From positions 62,001 to 126,000 of the forward strand of contig NZ_JAPEOR010000005.1 of the NCBI RefSeq assembly GCF_026341125.1: a stretch of 64,000 nt of DNA, in the 5' to 3' direction. The DNA is from Streptomyces sp. NBC_01142. GTDB taxonomy: Bacteria > Actinomycetota > Actinomycetes > Streptomycetales > Streptomycetaceae. Each line of letters begins with the position of its first letter. Within the stretch, counting starts at the first letter, position 1. This document shows, one piece after another, positions 22,805-30,093 of this stretch. Position numbers and translations under genes: made by a program. Below the pieces are notes generated by a model. The model did not search any database. It worked only from the letters and a program-made list of their open reading frames with translations, and was not told where the DNA came from.

Positions 22805-24184
22805 CTACGAGGCGCCCTTCAGCACCGTGAGGTGCTGGCCCCGCTGCTGCCGCTCCTCCTCGTCCTTCGTGATCCGGTGAGCCTGACCGCGGTTCACTTC
22901 CCGGCCATGGGCCGCGAGCCAGTCGACCACGGTAGGTGTGTGCGTGGAGCCGAGCACCCCCATCGCGTACCGGACCGCAGCCGCATTGGACTTCAGCCGT
23001 TCGATGGCCGACTCATGCTCGGCGCTCGCCGGGCCTTGAATTTCCCCCTCCCCCAAACTCGGGTCTGCGGACTCCGAGCCCGCCTCCCCCGTAGTCGAGT
23101 CACCGCCGAGATCGCTGCCGAGCTCCTCCTCATTCGGCCCGGTCTCGCCACCTGGTGGGGTAGGCAGCAACCCGGACTCGCTGTGACCGCCTTGCTGAAC
23201 AAGTGGAACTTGGGACCCTGGCGTGATCTGCTCAGTGGAGGGTTCGAGGATCACCGTTCGAAGTGAGCCCTCTCCTTCGGGGCCGGCGTCGGACCTTGCC
23301 TCCCGCTCTCCACGCGAGCCTGCATCCGCGGCCGCCTCGCCCTCCGAGTGGAGCACCGACTCGACCGCCGACGAATCCGTCCGCTCAGGCCGTGCCGCAT
23401 AGGCGAACCCCTCATTCTCATCGTGGTCCCAGCGAGTCCTGGGCACGGCACACTCCTCAAGTTCGTACACGCCCTTCGCGTCCTCTTCTGGTTCACGAGA
23501 TCGCGGGTGGGTCGAAACCTCAAGCGGTATGCCATAGCGCGCGATCCGTAGCGGGAGGAGTTCCTCAACCGGCGCCTTCCAACGCCAGCCCCGCCCATAG
23601 CGCCCTCGCAGTCGGGCCTGGTAGACAAGCCGCTGCTGCTCGGCCTGGATCACATCGTCGTACTTCCGGATCTCCCAAAGCTTCATCCGGCGCCAAAGCC
23701 TGAACGTGGGCAGAGGAGCCAGCAGCCACCGCCAGAGACGCACGCCCTCCATGTGCCGGTCCGCCGTGATCGCCGCCAGCCTGCCGACGGCATGCCGGGC
23801 CGCCTCGACCGTCACCACGAAGAGGACAGGGATCACGCCGTGCATTCCGACGCCCACCGGGTCCGGCCAAGCCGCCGCCGCGTTGAACCCGATCGTCGCC
23901 GCTGTGAGAAGCCACGCGGCCTGCCTCAGCATCGGGAAGGGGATGCGCAACCACGTGAGCAGCAGATCGAGCGCCAGGAGTACCGCGATCCCAGCATCCA
24001 CGCCAATTGGAAAGACAGTAGCGAAGGCTCCGAAACCCTTGTGGACAGCGAGCTCTCGTACAGCCGCATACGAGCCTGCGAATCCAATCGCTGCAATGAA
24101 GACCGCCCCTGTCACGACAACGGCGATGAGTATGCGTTGGGTTCTGTTCAGCCGGACGGCGTCGTCGTCTCTGCTGCGCTCCAC
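22805..24184 (-). CDS. DUF2637 (Spd-like) plasmid membrane protein
   Basis: 459 residues. The N-terminal 150 residues form the DUF2637 membrane domain: four hydrophobic helices with VTGAVFIAAIGFAGSYAAVR, the AFATVFPIGVDAGIAVLLAL motif and WLLTAATIGFNAAAAWPDP. DUF2637 proteins occur mainly on actinobacterial plasmids and integrative elements, next to transfer and spread genes. The middle is a basic region (RLWRRMKLWEIRKYDDVIQA) and a long acidic disordered stretch. The C-terminus (ALRYAMGVLGS-like, then VVDWLAAHGREVNRGQAHRI) looks like a small winged helix. GTG 24184 has GGGAGTGG upstream and a DnaA-box-like element 47 bp away. It heads the minus-strand transfer region. Confidence 0.78.
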   Translation of the reverse strand: MERSRDDDAVRLNRTQRILIAVVVTGAVFIAAIGFAGSYAAVRELAVHKGFGAFATVFPIGVDAGIAVLLALDLLLTWLRIPFPMLRQAAWLLTAATIGFNAAAAWPDPVGVGMHGVIPVLFVVTVEAARHAVGRLAAITADRHMEGVRLWRWLLAPLPTFRLWRRMKLWEIRKYDDVIQAEQQRLVYQARLRGRYGRGWRWKAPVEELLPLRIARYGIPLEVSTHPRSREPEEDAKGVYELEECAVPRTRWDHDENEGFAYAARPERTDSSAVESVLHSEGEAAADAGSRGEREARSDAGPEGEGSLRTVILEPSTEQITPGSQVPLVQQGGHSESGLLPTPPGGETGPNEEELGSDLGGDSTTGEAGSESADPSLGEGEIQGPASAEHESAIERLKSNAAAVRYAMGVLGSTHTPTVVDWLAAHGREVNRGQAHRITKDEEERQQRGQHLTVLKGAS

Positions 24185-24230
24185 TTCCCACTCCCTCTAG
24201 ATCTGAGTTTGGGTAGCGTGCAGTGGGCGC

Positions 24231-24248
24231 CCTGTGGACAGAGTCCGC
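24231..24248 (-). promoter_or_regulatory. DnaA-box-like upstream element, copy 5
   Basis: Plus strand CCTGTGGACAGAGTCCGC, 47 bp upstream of the DUF2637 gene start. Sense orientation as in the other copies. Confidence 0.6.
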
Positions 24249-24432
24249 GCCTAGCGAGTGTGCGTTGCAGAACAGGGCCGACTGGGTGAATCCCGCGGCT
24301 GCCTGGCCAGGTGCCGCGTGGCGCGGGGAAATACTGAGAGAGGCGGGGGTAGGTTCATAGCCGCGCGATAGGGAGGGCTTTGCGACCCGGATCGCATTCC
24401 CCCTTCACGCGCGTCGGCGCCTTCCGGCCTGC

Positions 24433-26613
24433 GGGTACCCGGGGTACCCGGCACCGCCGAGCTCACCTCAGCACCTTGGCCCGCGCCCACCAGCCGCCGC
24501 GGGCCAAGGTGTAGATCAGCACCCGATGGAAGTTCCGCGGGCGCCCGACAGAGCCAAGGCGGGCCGAGTACCCGACTCGGCCGTCGCGTGCCACTCCCAT
24601 CTGGCACCCGACCAGAGCGCCCGCGGACCCTACACCGACGGGCCCCCATCCCTGCGCCAGCCGTCCGGGTACTCGGCACCGGTCGACAACGTCGGCGGGT
24701 ACCCGGGGTACCCGACACCGCCGTGCTCTGACTCCCCCCGCCCGGCGGGTACCCGGGGTACCCGGCACCGGTCGACAACGATGGTGGGCACCCGGCAACT
24801 TCAGCTCCCGCGGCCCGGCGGGTACCCGGGGTACCCAACACCGCCGAGCTCTGACTCCGCGGGTACCCGGGGTACCCAACACCGCCGAGCTCTCGACTCC
24901 CCCGGCCCGGCGGGTACCCGGGGTACCCGACACCCGCCGAGCTCTGACTCCGCGGGTACCCGGGGTACCCAACACCGCCGAGCTATCGACTCCCCCGGCC
25001 CGGCGGGTACCCGGGGTACCCAACACCGCCGAGCTCTGACTCCCCCCGCCCGGCGGGTACCCGGGGTACCCGGCACCGGTCGACAACGATGGTGGGCACC
25101 CGGCAACTTCAGCTCCCGCGGCCCGGCGGGTACCCGGGGTACCCAACACCGCCGAGCTCTGACTCCGCGGGTACCCGGGGTACCCAACACCGCCGAGCTC
25201 TCGACTCCCGCGGCCCGGCGGGTACCCGGGGTACCCAACACCGCCGAGCTCTGACTCCGCGGGTACCCGGGGTACCCAACACCGCCGAGCTCTCGACTCC
25301 CCGGCCCGGCGGGTACCCGGGGTACCCAACACCGCCGAGCTCTGACTCCGCGGGTACCCGGGGTACCCAACACCGCCGAGCTCTCGACTCCCCCGGCCCG
25401 GCGGGTACCCGGGGTACCCAACACCGCCGAGCTCTGACTCCGCGGGTACCCGGGGTACCCAACACCGCCGAGCTCTCGACTCCCGCGGCCCGGCGGGTAC
25501 CCGGGGTACCCAACACCGCCGAGCTCTGACTCCGCGGGTACCCGGGGTACCCGGCACCGCCGAGCTATCGACTCCCCCCGGCCCGGCGGGTACCCGGGGT
25601 ACCCAACACCGCCGTGCTCTGACTCCCCCCGCCCGGCGGGTACCCGGGGTACCCGGCACCGGTCGACAACGATGGTGGGCACCCGGCAACTTCAGCTCCC
25701 GCGGCCCGGCGGGTACCCGGGGTACCCAACACCGCCGAGCTCTGACTCCGCGGGTACCCGGGGTACCCAACACCGCCGAGCTCTCGACTCCCCCGGCCCG
25801 GCGGGTACCCGGGGTACCCAACACCGCCGAGCTCTGACTCCGCGGGTACCCGGGGTACCCAACACCGCCGAGCTATCGACTCCCCCGGCCCGGCGGGTAC
25901 CCGGGGTACCCAACACCGCCGAGCTCTGACTCCCCCCGCCCGGCGGGTACCCGGGGTACCCGGCACCGGTCGACAACGATGGTGGGCACCCGGCAACTTC
26001 AGCTCCCGCGGCCCGGCGGGTACCCGGGGTACCCGGCACCGCCGAGCTCTGACTCCGCGGGTACCCGGGGTACCCAGCACCGCCGTGCTCTCGACTCCCC
26101 CGGCCCGGCGGGTACCCGGGGTTCCCGGCACCGCTCGACAACGCCGGCGGGCACCCGGCAACTTCAGCTTCCCCGGCCCGGCGGGTACCCGGGGTACCCA
26201 ACACCGCCGAGCTCTCGACTCCCCCCGCCCGGCGGGTACCCGGGGTTCCCGGCACCGCTCGACAACGCCGGCGGGTACCCGGGGTACCCGGCACCGCCGA
26301 GCTCTCGACTCCCCCGGCCCGGCGGGTACCCGGGGTTCCCGGCACCGCTCGACAACGCCGGCGGGCACCCGGCAACTTCAGCTTCCCCGGCCCGGCGGGT
26401 ACCCGGGGTACCCAACACCGCCGAGCTCTCGACTCCCCCCGCCCGGCGGGTACCCGGGGTTCCCGGCACCGCTCGACAACGCCGGCGGGTACCCGGGGTA
26501 CCCGGCACCGCCGAGCTCTCGACTCCCCCGGCCCGGCGGGTACCCGGGGTTCCCGGCACCGCCGTGTTCCGACTCCGCGGGCACCCGGGGTACCCGGCAC
26601 CGCTCGACAATCG
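24433..26613. repeat. parS: Centromere-like array of GGGTACCCGGGGTACCC palindromes
   Basis: By eye, about 33 perfect copies of the 17-bp palindrome GGGTACCCGGGGTACCC and some 10 variants (second half GGTTCCC, or first half GGGCACCC). One copy is isolated at 24433-24449 and the rest are dense from about 24700 to 26613. Each core is two GGGTACCC palindromes one base apart. Cores are separated by a few alternating spacers: AACACCGCCGAGCTCTGACT-type (about 24 bp), a 34-bp type ending CGGCCCGGC, and a longer type with GGTCGACAACGATGGTGGGC. The array directly follows the two-gene partition operon, so a centromere bound by the partition proteins is the best reading. An origin iteron set is the alternative. 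Long open frames through it are repeat artefacts. Confidence 0.85.
24463..24540 (-). pseudogene. Fragment of the replication-type winged-helix gene
   Basis: Minus-strand frame reads RNFHRVLIYTLARGGWWARA and ends KVLR-stop. It matches DFHHALIYTPTPGGWWARKL in the intact 443-aa protein at 32876-34207. Only about 25 residues are recognisable, embedded between the first, isolated palindrome and the dense array. It shows that a related replication-type gene once lay here. Confidence 0.55.
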
Positions 26614-26624
26614 GGAGAGAACAT

Positions 26625-26660
26625 GACGGTGGCCCGGCGCGCATGCGCCGGGCCACCGTC
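26625..26660 (-). terminator. Strong terminator of the partition operon
   Basis: A perfect 16-bp inverted repeat (26625-26640 and 26645-26660, loop GCAT), 12 bp past the stop of the second partition gene and just before the palindrome array. Confidence 0.8.
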
Positions 26661-26671
26661 TCAAGGGTCGT

Positions 26672-27724
26672 TCAGTTTGCAGCTTCAGCCAGATCGATCC
26701 CGAACTCCTCGCAGAGTTCCTGCGCCATCTTCATGAACTCTATGGCGGCCTCACGGGCGCGAGGCTCATCGGTTGCCCGCAGCGAGCGGATGGCTTCCTT
26801 GGCCTGGACTGCCTGACGAACGTTGTCTGCGCCTGCCTCCGTAGACCTCGTTGACTGGCCGACCACCTTGGGCTTCTGCTCGACAGGCTCGGCAAAGCCG
26901 AGGAACGCGGCAGCCTCGTGGAGGTTCTTCTCCGTGATCTTCTTCCGTGATGCCTCCTCCCACGTCTGCCGAACGGCGTCAGCTCCGAAGGTTTCGAAGA
27001 CCGGGCAGAGCGGCCGGAGGTGCTTCTCGACGAGCTCCATCGAGGTCACAGACTCGAGTGCCATGACGACTGGTACTGCGCGAATGATCTTGTTGGCGTA
27101 GTTCTTGCCGAACCCGAACCGTGCCTTCATCAGCGCATCGAAGTCGGGCAGCCCCACGACCTCCCAGAGCTTCTCCTCCTTGATGGCCAGGAAGTTCTGC
27201 CCCTGCACGATGATCTTCTGCTGCTGGACGCGCTGCTCATTGGCGCGAGCTGCCATCTCCGCCTGGGCGATCCCTCGGGCGTAGTGGTTGAGACGCTCCT
27301 TGGGGTCCTCGGTGTCAGGGCGTGAGAACGGACGGATCTCGACGTACCCGTTCCGATCACGATCGGCTGGCAGCCGCACCAGGCCATCGCCGTCGTCGCC
27401 CGGAAGGAGAAGGTCAGAGTCGGGATCGTCCTCTGCCTCCTGGCTCACCTTCGCAGTCTCCGTCGATGAGGCATTCGCGCCGGCCTCTTCGCTGGCCCCT
27501 TCGCTGGCTTCAGCATCTGACGCAGCGAGGTCATCGCCACTTGAGCTTGCGGTGTCGTTGTCGACGTCAGGGGCAGCCACGTCCTGTTCTTGCGTTGCCT
27601 TCAGTCGCTCCGCTTCCCACTCCGCTCGAACCTGCTCGCGGGTGCGGACCGCCGGAACTGCCCCGCCTTCCGGCTGACCACTCGTCGACCCCTTGGGGAG
27701 GGTAGCGGGACGATACTTGCTCAT
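26672..27724 (-). CDS. ParB-like partition partner / centromere-binding protein candidate
   Basis: 350 residues, second gene of the partition operon. Its ATG overlaps the parA stop (ATGA). The N-terminal 125 residues are basic then acidic and disordered. Residues about 140-290 are helical, with LNHYARGIAQAEMAARANEQ, a KLWEVVGLPDFDALMKARFG segment, then FGKNYANKIIRAVPVVMALE. The last resembles the helix-turn-helix used by plasmid ParB/KorB-type proteins. The ParB CTP-binding motif (GERRWRA-like) is absent. Position, coupling to parA and the adjacent array make it the likely DNA-binding partner, but homology to ParB is not proven from sequence alone. Confidence 0.65.
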   Translation of the reverse strand: MSKYRPATLPKGSTSGQPEGGAVPAVRTREQVRAEWEAERLKATQEQDVAAPDVDNDTASSSGDDLAASDAEASEGASEEAGANASSTETAKVSQEAEDDPDSDLLLPGDDGDGLVRLPADRDRNGYVEIRPFSRPDTEDPKERLNHYARGIAQAEMAARANEQRVQQQKIIVQGQNFLAIKEEKLWEVVGLPDFDALMKARFGFGKNYANKIIRAVPVVMALESVTSMELVEKHLRPLCPVFETFGADAVRQTWEEASRKKITEKNLHEAAAFLGFAEPVEQKPKVVGQSTRSTEAGADNVRQAVQAKEAIRSLRATDEPRAREAAIEFMKMAQELCEEFGIDLAEAAN

Positions 27725-28899
27725 GCTGCGAGCTCCTTAGCCAGTTTCCGCATCGCCTCAGCTTGCGAACAGTCTGCGGCGTACTGGAACAGTGGGATCT
27801 CGTAGTCCGAGGACTCTCGGCCTTCGATGCTGTCCTTCAACTCCGCGAGCACAATGGGGGAGTGGAGGGTGTTCCACTCGTCGTAGAACCCCTTCGTTAC
27901 GGTGCCCTTCCGGGAGTCGTAGGCGTTGATGATGAACCCAAGCTGGTCCACCTCGATCCGCATGTTCTTGCACGTCGTCTCGATCTGGCCTTTGAGCAGG
28001 TTGTACGCGCGGAAGGATGACCGGTCGGACCAGACCGGAATCAGGATTCCCGAGTGGTCGATGAGCTCGCCGGGGCGTCGGTGGACGTAGTCGATCGCGA
28101 GCTCCATGCCCAGCCCCAGGTTCGGAGGGCCGTCGAGTACGACCACGTCGTAGTCGTCCTCGACCGGCTCGAGTGCGCGACGCAGGCAGGTGTCGCGGCC
28201 GGCGGACATCGTCGCCAGGGCAGCGTCCATCAGGAACGCGTCCTCAAACACCGGCAGTATGTGCAGACGGCCATCGAACATGGGCCCCGGGTTGATCTCG
28301 CGGCCCTCCATGGGCACTTCCTCGAGCGCGATGATCGACCGCCGCAGATGCTGTGTCGCCTTGCCGAGCATGTGCTGGAGAAGACTGTCTCCTCCTGTGG
28401 GGAGTTCAGCCACCTGGAGGCGTGCGGAGAGGTGACCCTGCGGGTCGTAGTCGACGATCAGGACCTTCAGGCCTAGCTCGGCAAAGGCCTGGGCGAGCGC
28501 TGCCGCGATGAACGTCTTGCCCACGCCGCCCTTCTGGTTGCCGACGAGGATCCGCTTGACGGGCTGCCGGACCAACCGATCGACGGGGGAGGGGTGACGG
28601 AGAAGCCAGTGCGTGATGGCTTGAGCGATGCCTTGAACCTTCGTCAGGCTCCGCGCCTCACACTCATGCTCGAAGCGCTCGACGCCGCCGGCAGGTACGT
28701 AGGAGGCCCAGGACTTCGCGCCCTTGACATCGACCTTCTCGACGTCGGGGTTCTCGTACCAGAGGGTCAGTGCGTTCACGATGGCGTCGGAGACGTTGAG
28801 GCCGTGCTCAGCAGCACGGATCTTCAGGTCTCGCCGCATCTCCGGCATGACGTTGGCGATCAGCTTTTCAGTGCCGGATTCGCTGTTGGTGATGGTCAT
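27721..28899 (-). CDS. parA: ParA partition ATPase with N-terminal ribbon-helix-helix-like domain
   Basis: 392 residues. The ATPase has the deviant Walker A LVGNQKGGVGKTFIAAALAQ, the switch I-like VLIVDYDPQGHLSARLQ, and DVVVLDGPPNLGLGMELAID. ParA proteins position plasmid copies on the nucleoid. The first 60 residues (IANVMPEMRRDLKIRAAEHG, then NVSDAIVNALTLWYEN) read as a ribbon-helix-helix DNA-binding domain of the MetJ/Arc/CopG type. In type Ib systems this domain is normally a separate small protein. ATG 28899 was chosen; ATG 28926 is possible and neither has a clear ribosome binding site. An imperfect palindrome sits just upstream (28918-28933) and could be the autoregulatory operator. 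Coupled to the downstream partition gene. Confidence 0.85.
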   Translation of the reverse strand: MTITNSESGTEKLIANVMPEMRRDLKIRAAEHGLNVSDAIVNALTLWYENPDVEKVDVKGAKSWASYVPAGGVERFEHECEARSLTKVQGIAQAITHWLLRHPSPVDRLVRQPVKRILVGNQKGGVGKTFIAAALAQAFAELGLKVLIVDYDPQGHLSARLQVAELPTGGDSLLQHMLGKATQHLRRSIIALEEVPMEGREINPGPMFDGRLHILPVFEDAFLMDAALATMSAGRDTCLRRALEPVEDDYDVVVLDGPPNLGLGMELAIDYVHRRPGELIDHSGILIPVWSDRSSFRAYNLLKGQIETTCKNMRIEVDQLGFIINAYDSRKGTVTKGFYDEWNTLHSPIVLAELKDSIEGRESSDYEIPLFQYAADCSQAEAMRKLAKELAA

Positions 28900-28917
28900 G
28901 GTGGGCAACTTATCAGT

Positions 28918-28933
28918 CACCGACATGTCAGTG
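28918..28933. promoter_or_regulatory. Candidate parA operator palindrome
   Basis: Plus strand CACCGACATGTCAGTG, a 16-bp palindrome with one mismatched pair, 19 bases upstream of the chosen parA start (it overlaps the alternative ATG 28926). Ribbon-helix-helix proteins usually bind such short palindromes. Confidence 0.4.
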
Positions 28934-29337
28934 CGGTAGGCTGCCCCGTGTTGCCCGAGATGATCATGTTTCCAGCGCGCAGGCTGCGCCAACTGGGGGA
29001 CCGTCGGCTGCATTAATCAGACATAACGGCCTCGTGGAGCCCTCGAATTCACTCGACTGCTGCCACGCCTCACTCGACCTTGACTGACTAACTTGTCTGC
29101 AGGAACGGCCACTCGGCGACCAAAACTGCAGCTGCGACTCCTGTCGACGGTCAACCGCTCCCGCTCGCACAGGCTTGGGGCTCAACTCCACCCTCGTGTA
29201 GGCCCATCGCAGGGTAGTTCCAGGCGAATCCAGCCCCCCGCCGACGCGCCCTCCAGGCAGATGCTCAATCGGCGCCTCACAAGACTCAACCCGAAGACTG
29301 GCAGCTGCCCGGCAGCCACCTCTCGATCCACCTGGTC

Positions 29338-29364
29338 CCAGCGGGTACCTGCGGTACCCGCTGG
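29338..29364. repeat. Perfect inverted repeat with GGTACC halves, related to the array core
   Basis: Arms CCAGCGGGTACC (29338-29349) and GGTACCCGCTGG (29353-29364) around TGC. It contains GGGTACC and GGTACCC, the half-sites of the 24.4-26.6 kb array, but differs in spacing. It lies about 440 bp upstream of parA, so it could be an extra binding site or operator for the partition proteins. Confidence 0.6.
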
Positions 29365-29634
29365 CTGGACGGTCCGTTCTCGGCTGCATCCTGAACCTCG
29401 TTTCGATGCGACCGAAGCGCGATTGAACCATCAAATCGCAACCTAAAGATGAGTGGAAGAGTGGCGGTCGAGTTGTCAAAACCACTCTCAAATACGTCGC
29501 CCGTTTTAACACTTCAAATAGCAAATTCGACCGCTGAAATGAAGGGAGAAAACACCCTGGAGCGCGTCCGCCACGCCGAGCCAAAACCACAACACCGCAG
29601 GTCAGGGAGGGTGTATGGTGACGTTCGCGTAATT

Positions 29635-29649
29635 AGATTTCGCAAATCT
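29635..29649. repeat. AT-rich inverted repeat
   Basis: AGATTT and AAATCT arms around CGC in the most AT-rich part of the putative origin region. Confidence 0.35.
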
Positions 29650-29854
29650 CGAATACCCGAATAGGGTCACGAAACTCGGGGTTGAGCCTGCTGAACCATG
29701 GCAGCGCATCCGCGATAGATGATCGCCTATCAAGCTCGTTCTCTACCTGGATTCGACACGCAAGGAGGAGCGGTGGTCAGGCTGACACGTGCTGGACGCA
29801 GGTGCGCCGACCGCTGCGAGCCCAAGTGCTCCGACCACAGGGCGCAGCTGATCT

Positions 29855-29866
29855 CTATCCACAGGC
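29855..29866 (+). promoter_or_regulatory. DnaA-box-like upstream element, copy 6 (plus orientation)
   Basis: CTATCCACAGGC on the plus strand, about 240 bp upstream of the plus-strand replication-type gene. This is the only copy found in front of a plus-strand gene, and it is flipped accordingly, so orientation relative to the gene is conserved. Confidence 0.5.
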
Positions 29867-29897
29867 CCAGGCCTGCAGGATGCCCCGAACACGAACA

Positions 29898-29922
29898 GGC
29901 CCGGGATCTGCAGTCCCGGGCC
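29898..29922 (+). terminator. Hairpin upstream of the replication-type operon
   Basis: Arms GGCCCGGGA (29898-29906) and TCCCGGGCC (29914-29922), extended by GAAC/GTTC with a bulge. It may be a terminator/attenuator in the leader of the replication-type operon. Confidence 0.45.
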
Positions 29923-30093
29923 GTTCGCTCTGCGTGGAGGGGGTGTTGGTCAGCCAGATAGCCAGCTGAGTGCCGGTGTCGCCGGGTCCGTCTCTCGTGC
30001 TTGCCCTAGCCAGTCGGACCGCGGTGACGGTGTCCCCTTCCCTCCTCGATTATGGAGCAGATCATCGCTGTCCGTACGAGGGCTGGCTCAGTC

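Larger units (their letters stand above)
29014..30093. other. AT-richer intergenic region, candidate replication origin
   Basis: About 1.1 kb between the divergent partition and replication-type genes with no convincing gene. It has a marked AT-rich stretch (about 29440-29670). It also has a perfect 12-bp inverted repeat with GGTACC halves (29338-29364), an AGATTT-CGC-AAATCT hairpin (29635-29649), a DnaA-box-like element (29855-29866) and a hairpin at 29898-29922. This combination, with partition on one side and replication-type genes on the other, is what an origin region would show. No function is proven. Confidence 0.5.

Noticed and set aside
24433..26613. CRISPR array
   Set aside because: The spacers are themselves repeated in a few types, not unique; the repeat is a 17-bp double palindrome; no cas gene is nearby.
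24463..26626. Several long open frames on both strands across the palindrome array (GYPGYP- and GTRGTQHRR-type repeats)
   Set aside because: The frames exist because the repeat unit lacks stops. Unit lengths are not multiples of three, so the frame switches along the array, and there is no domain character or ribosome binding site.
28964..29590. Minus-strand 208-codon open frame in the putative origin region
   Set aside because: No domain, poor codon pattern, and it spans the inverted repeat and AT-rich segment.
29719..29961. Plus-strand 80-codon frame with several Cys (CADRCEPKCSDH)
   Set aside because: No ribosome binding site, and it runs through the upstream element and a hairpin; kept only as a possible remnant.
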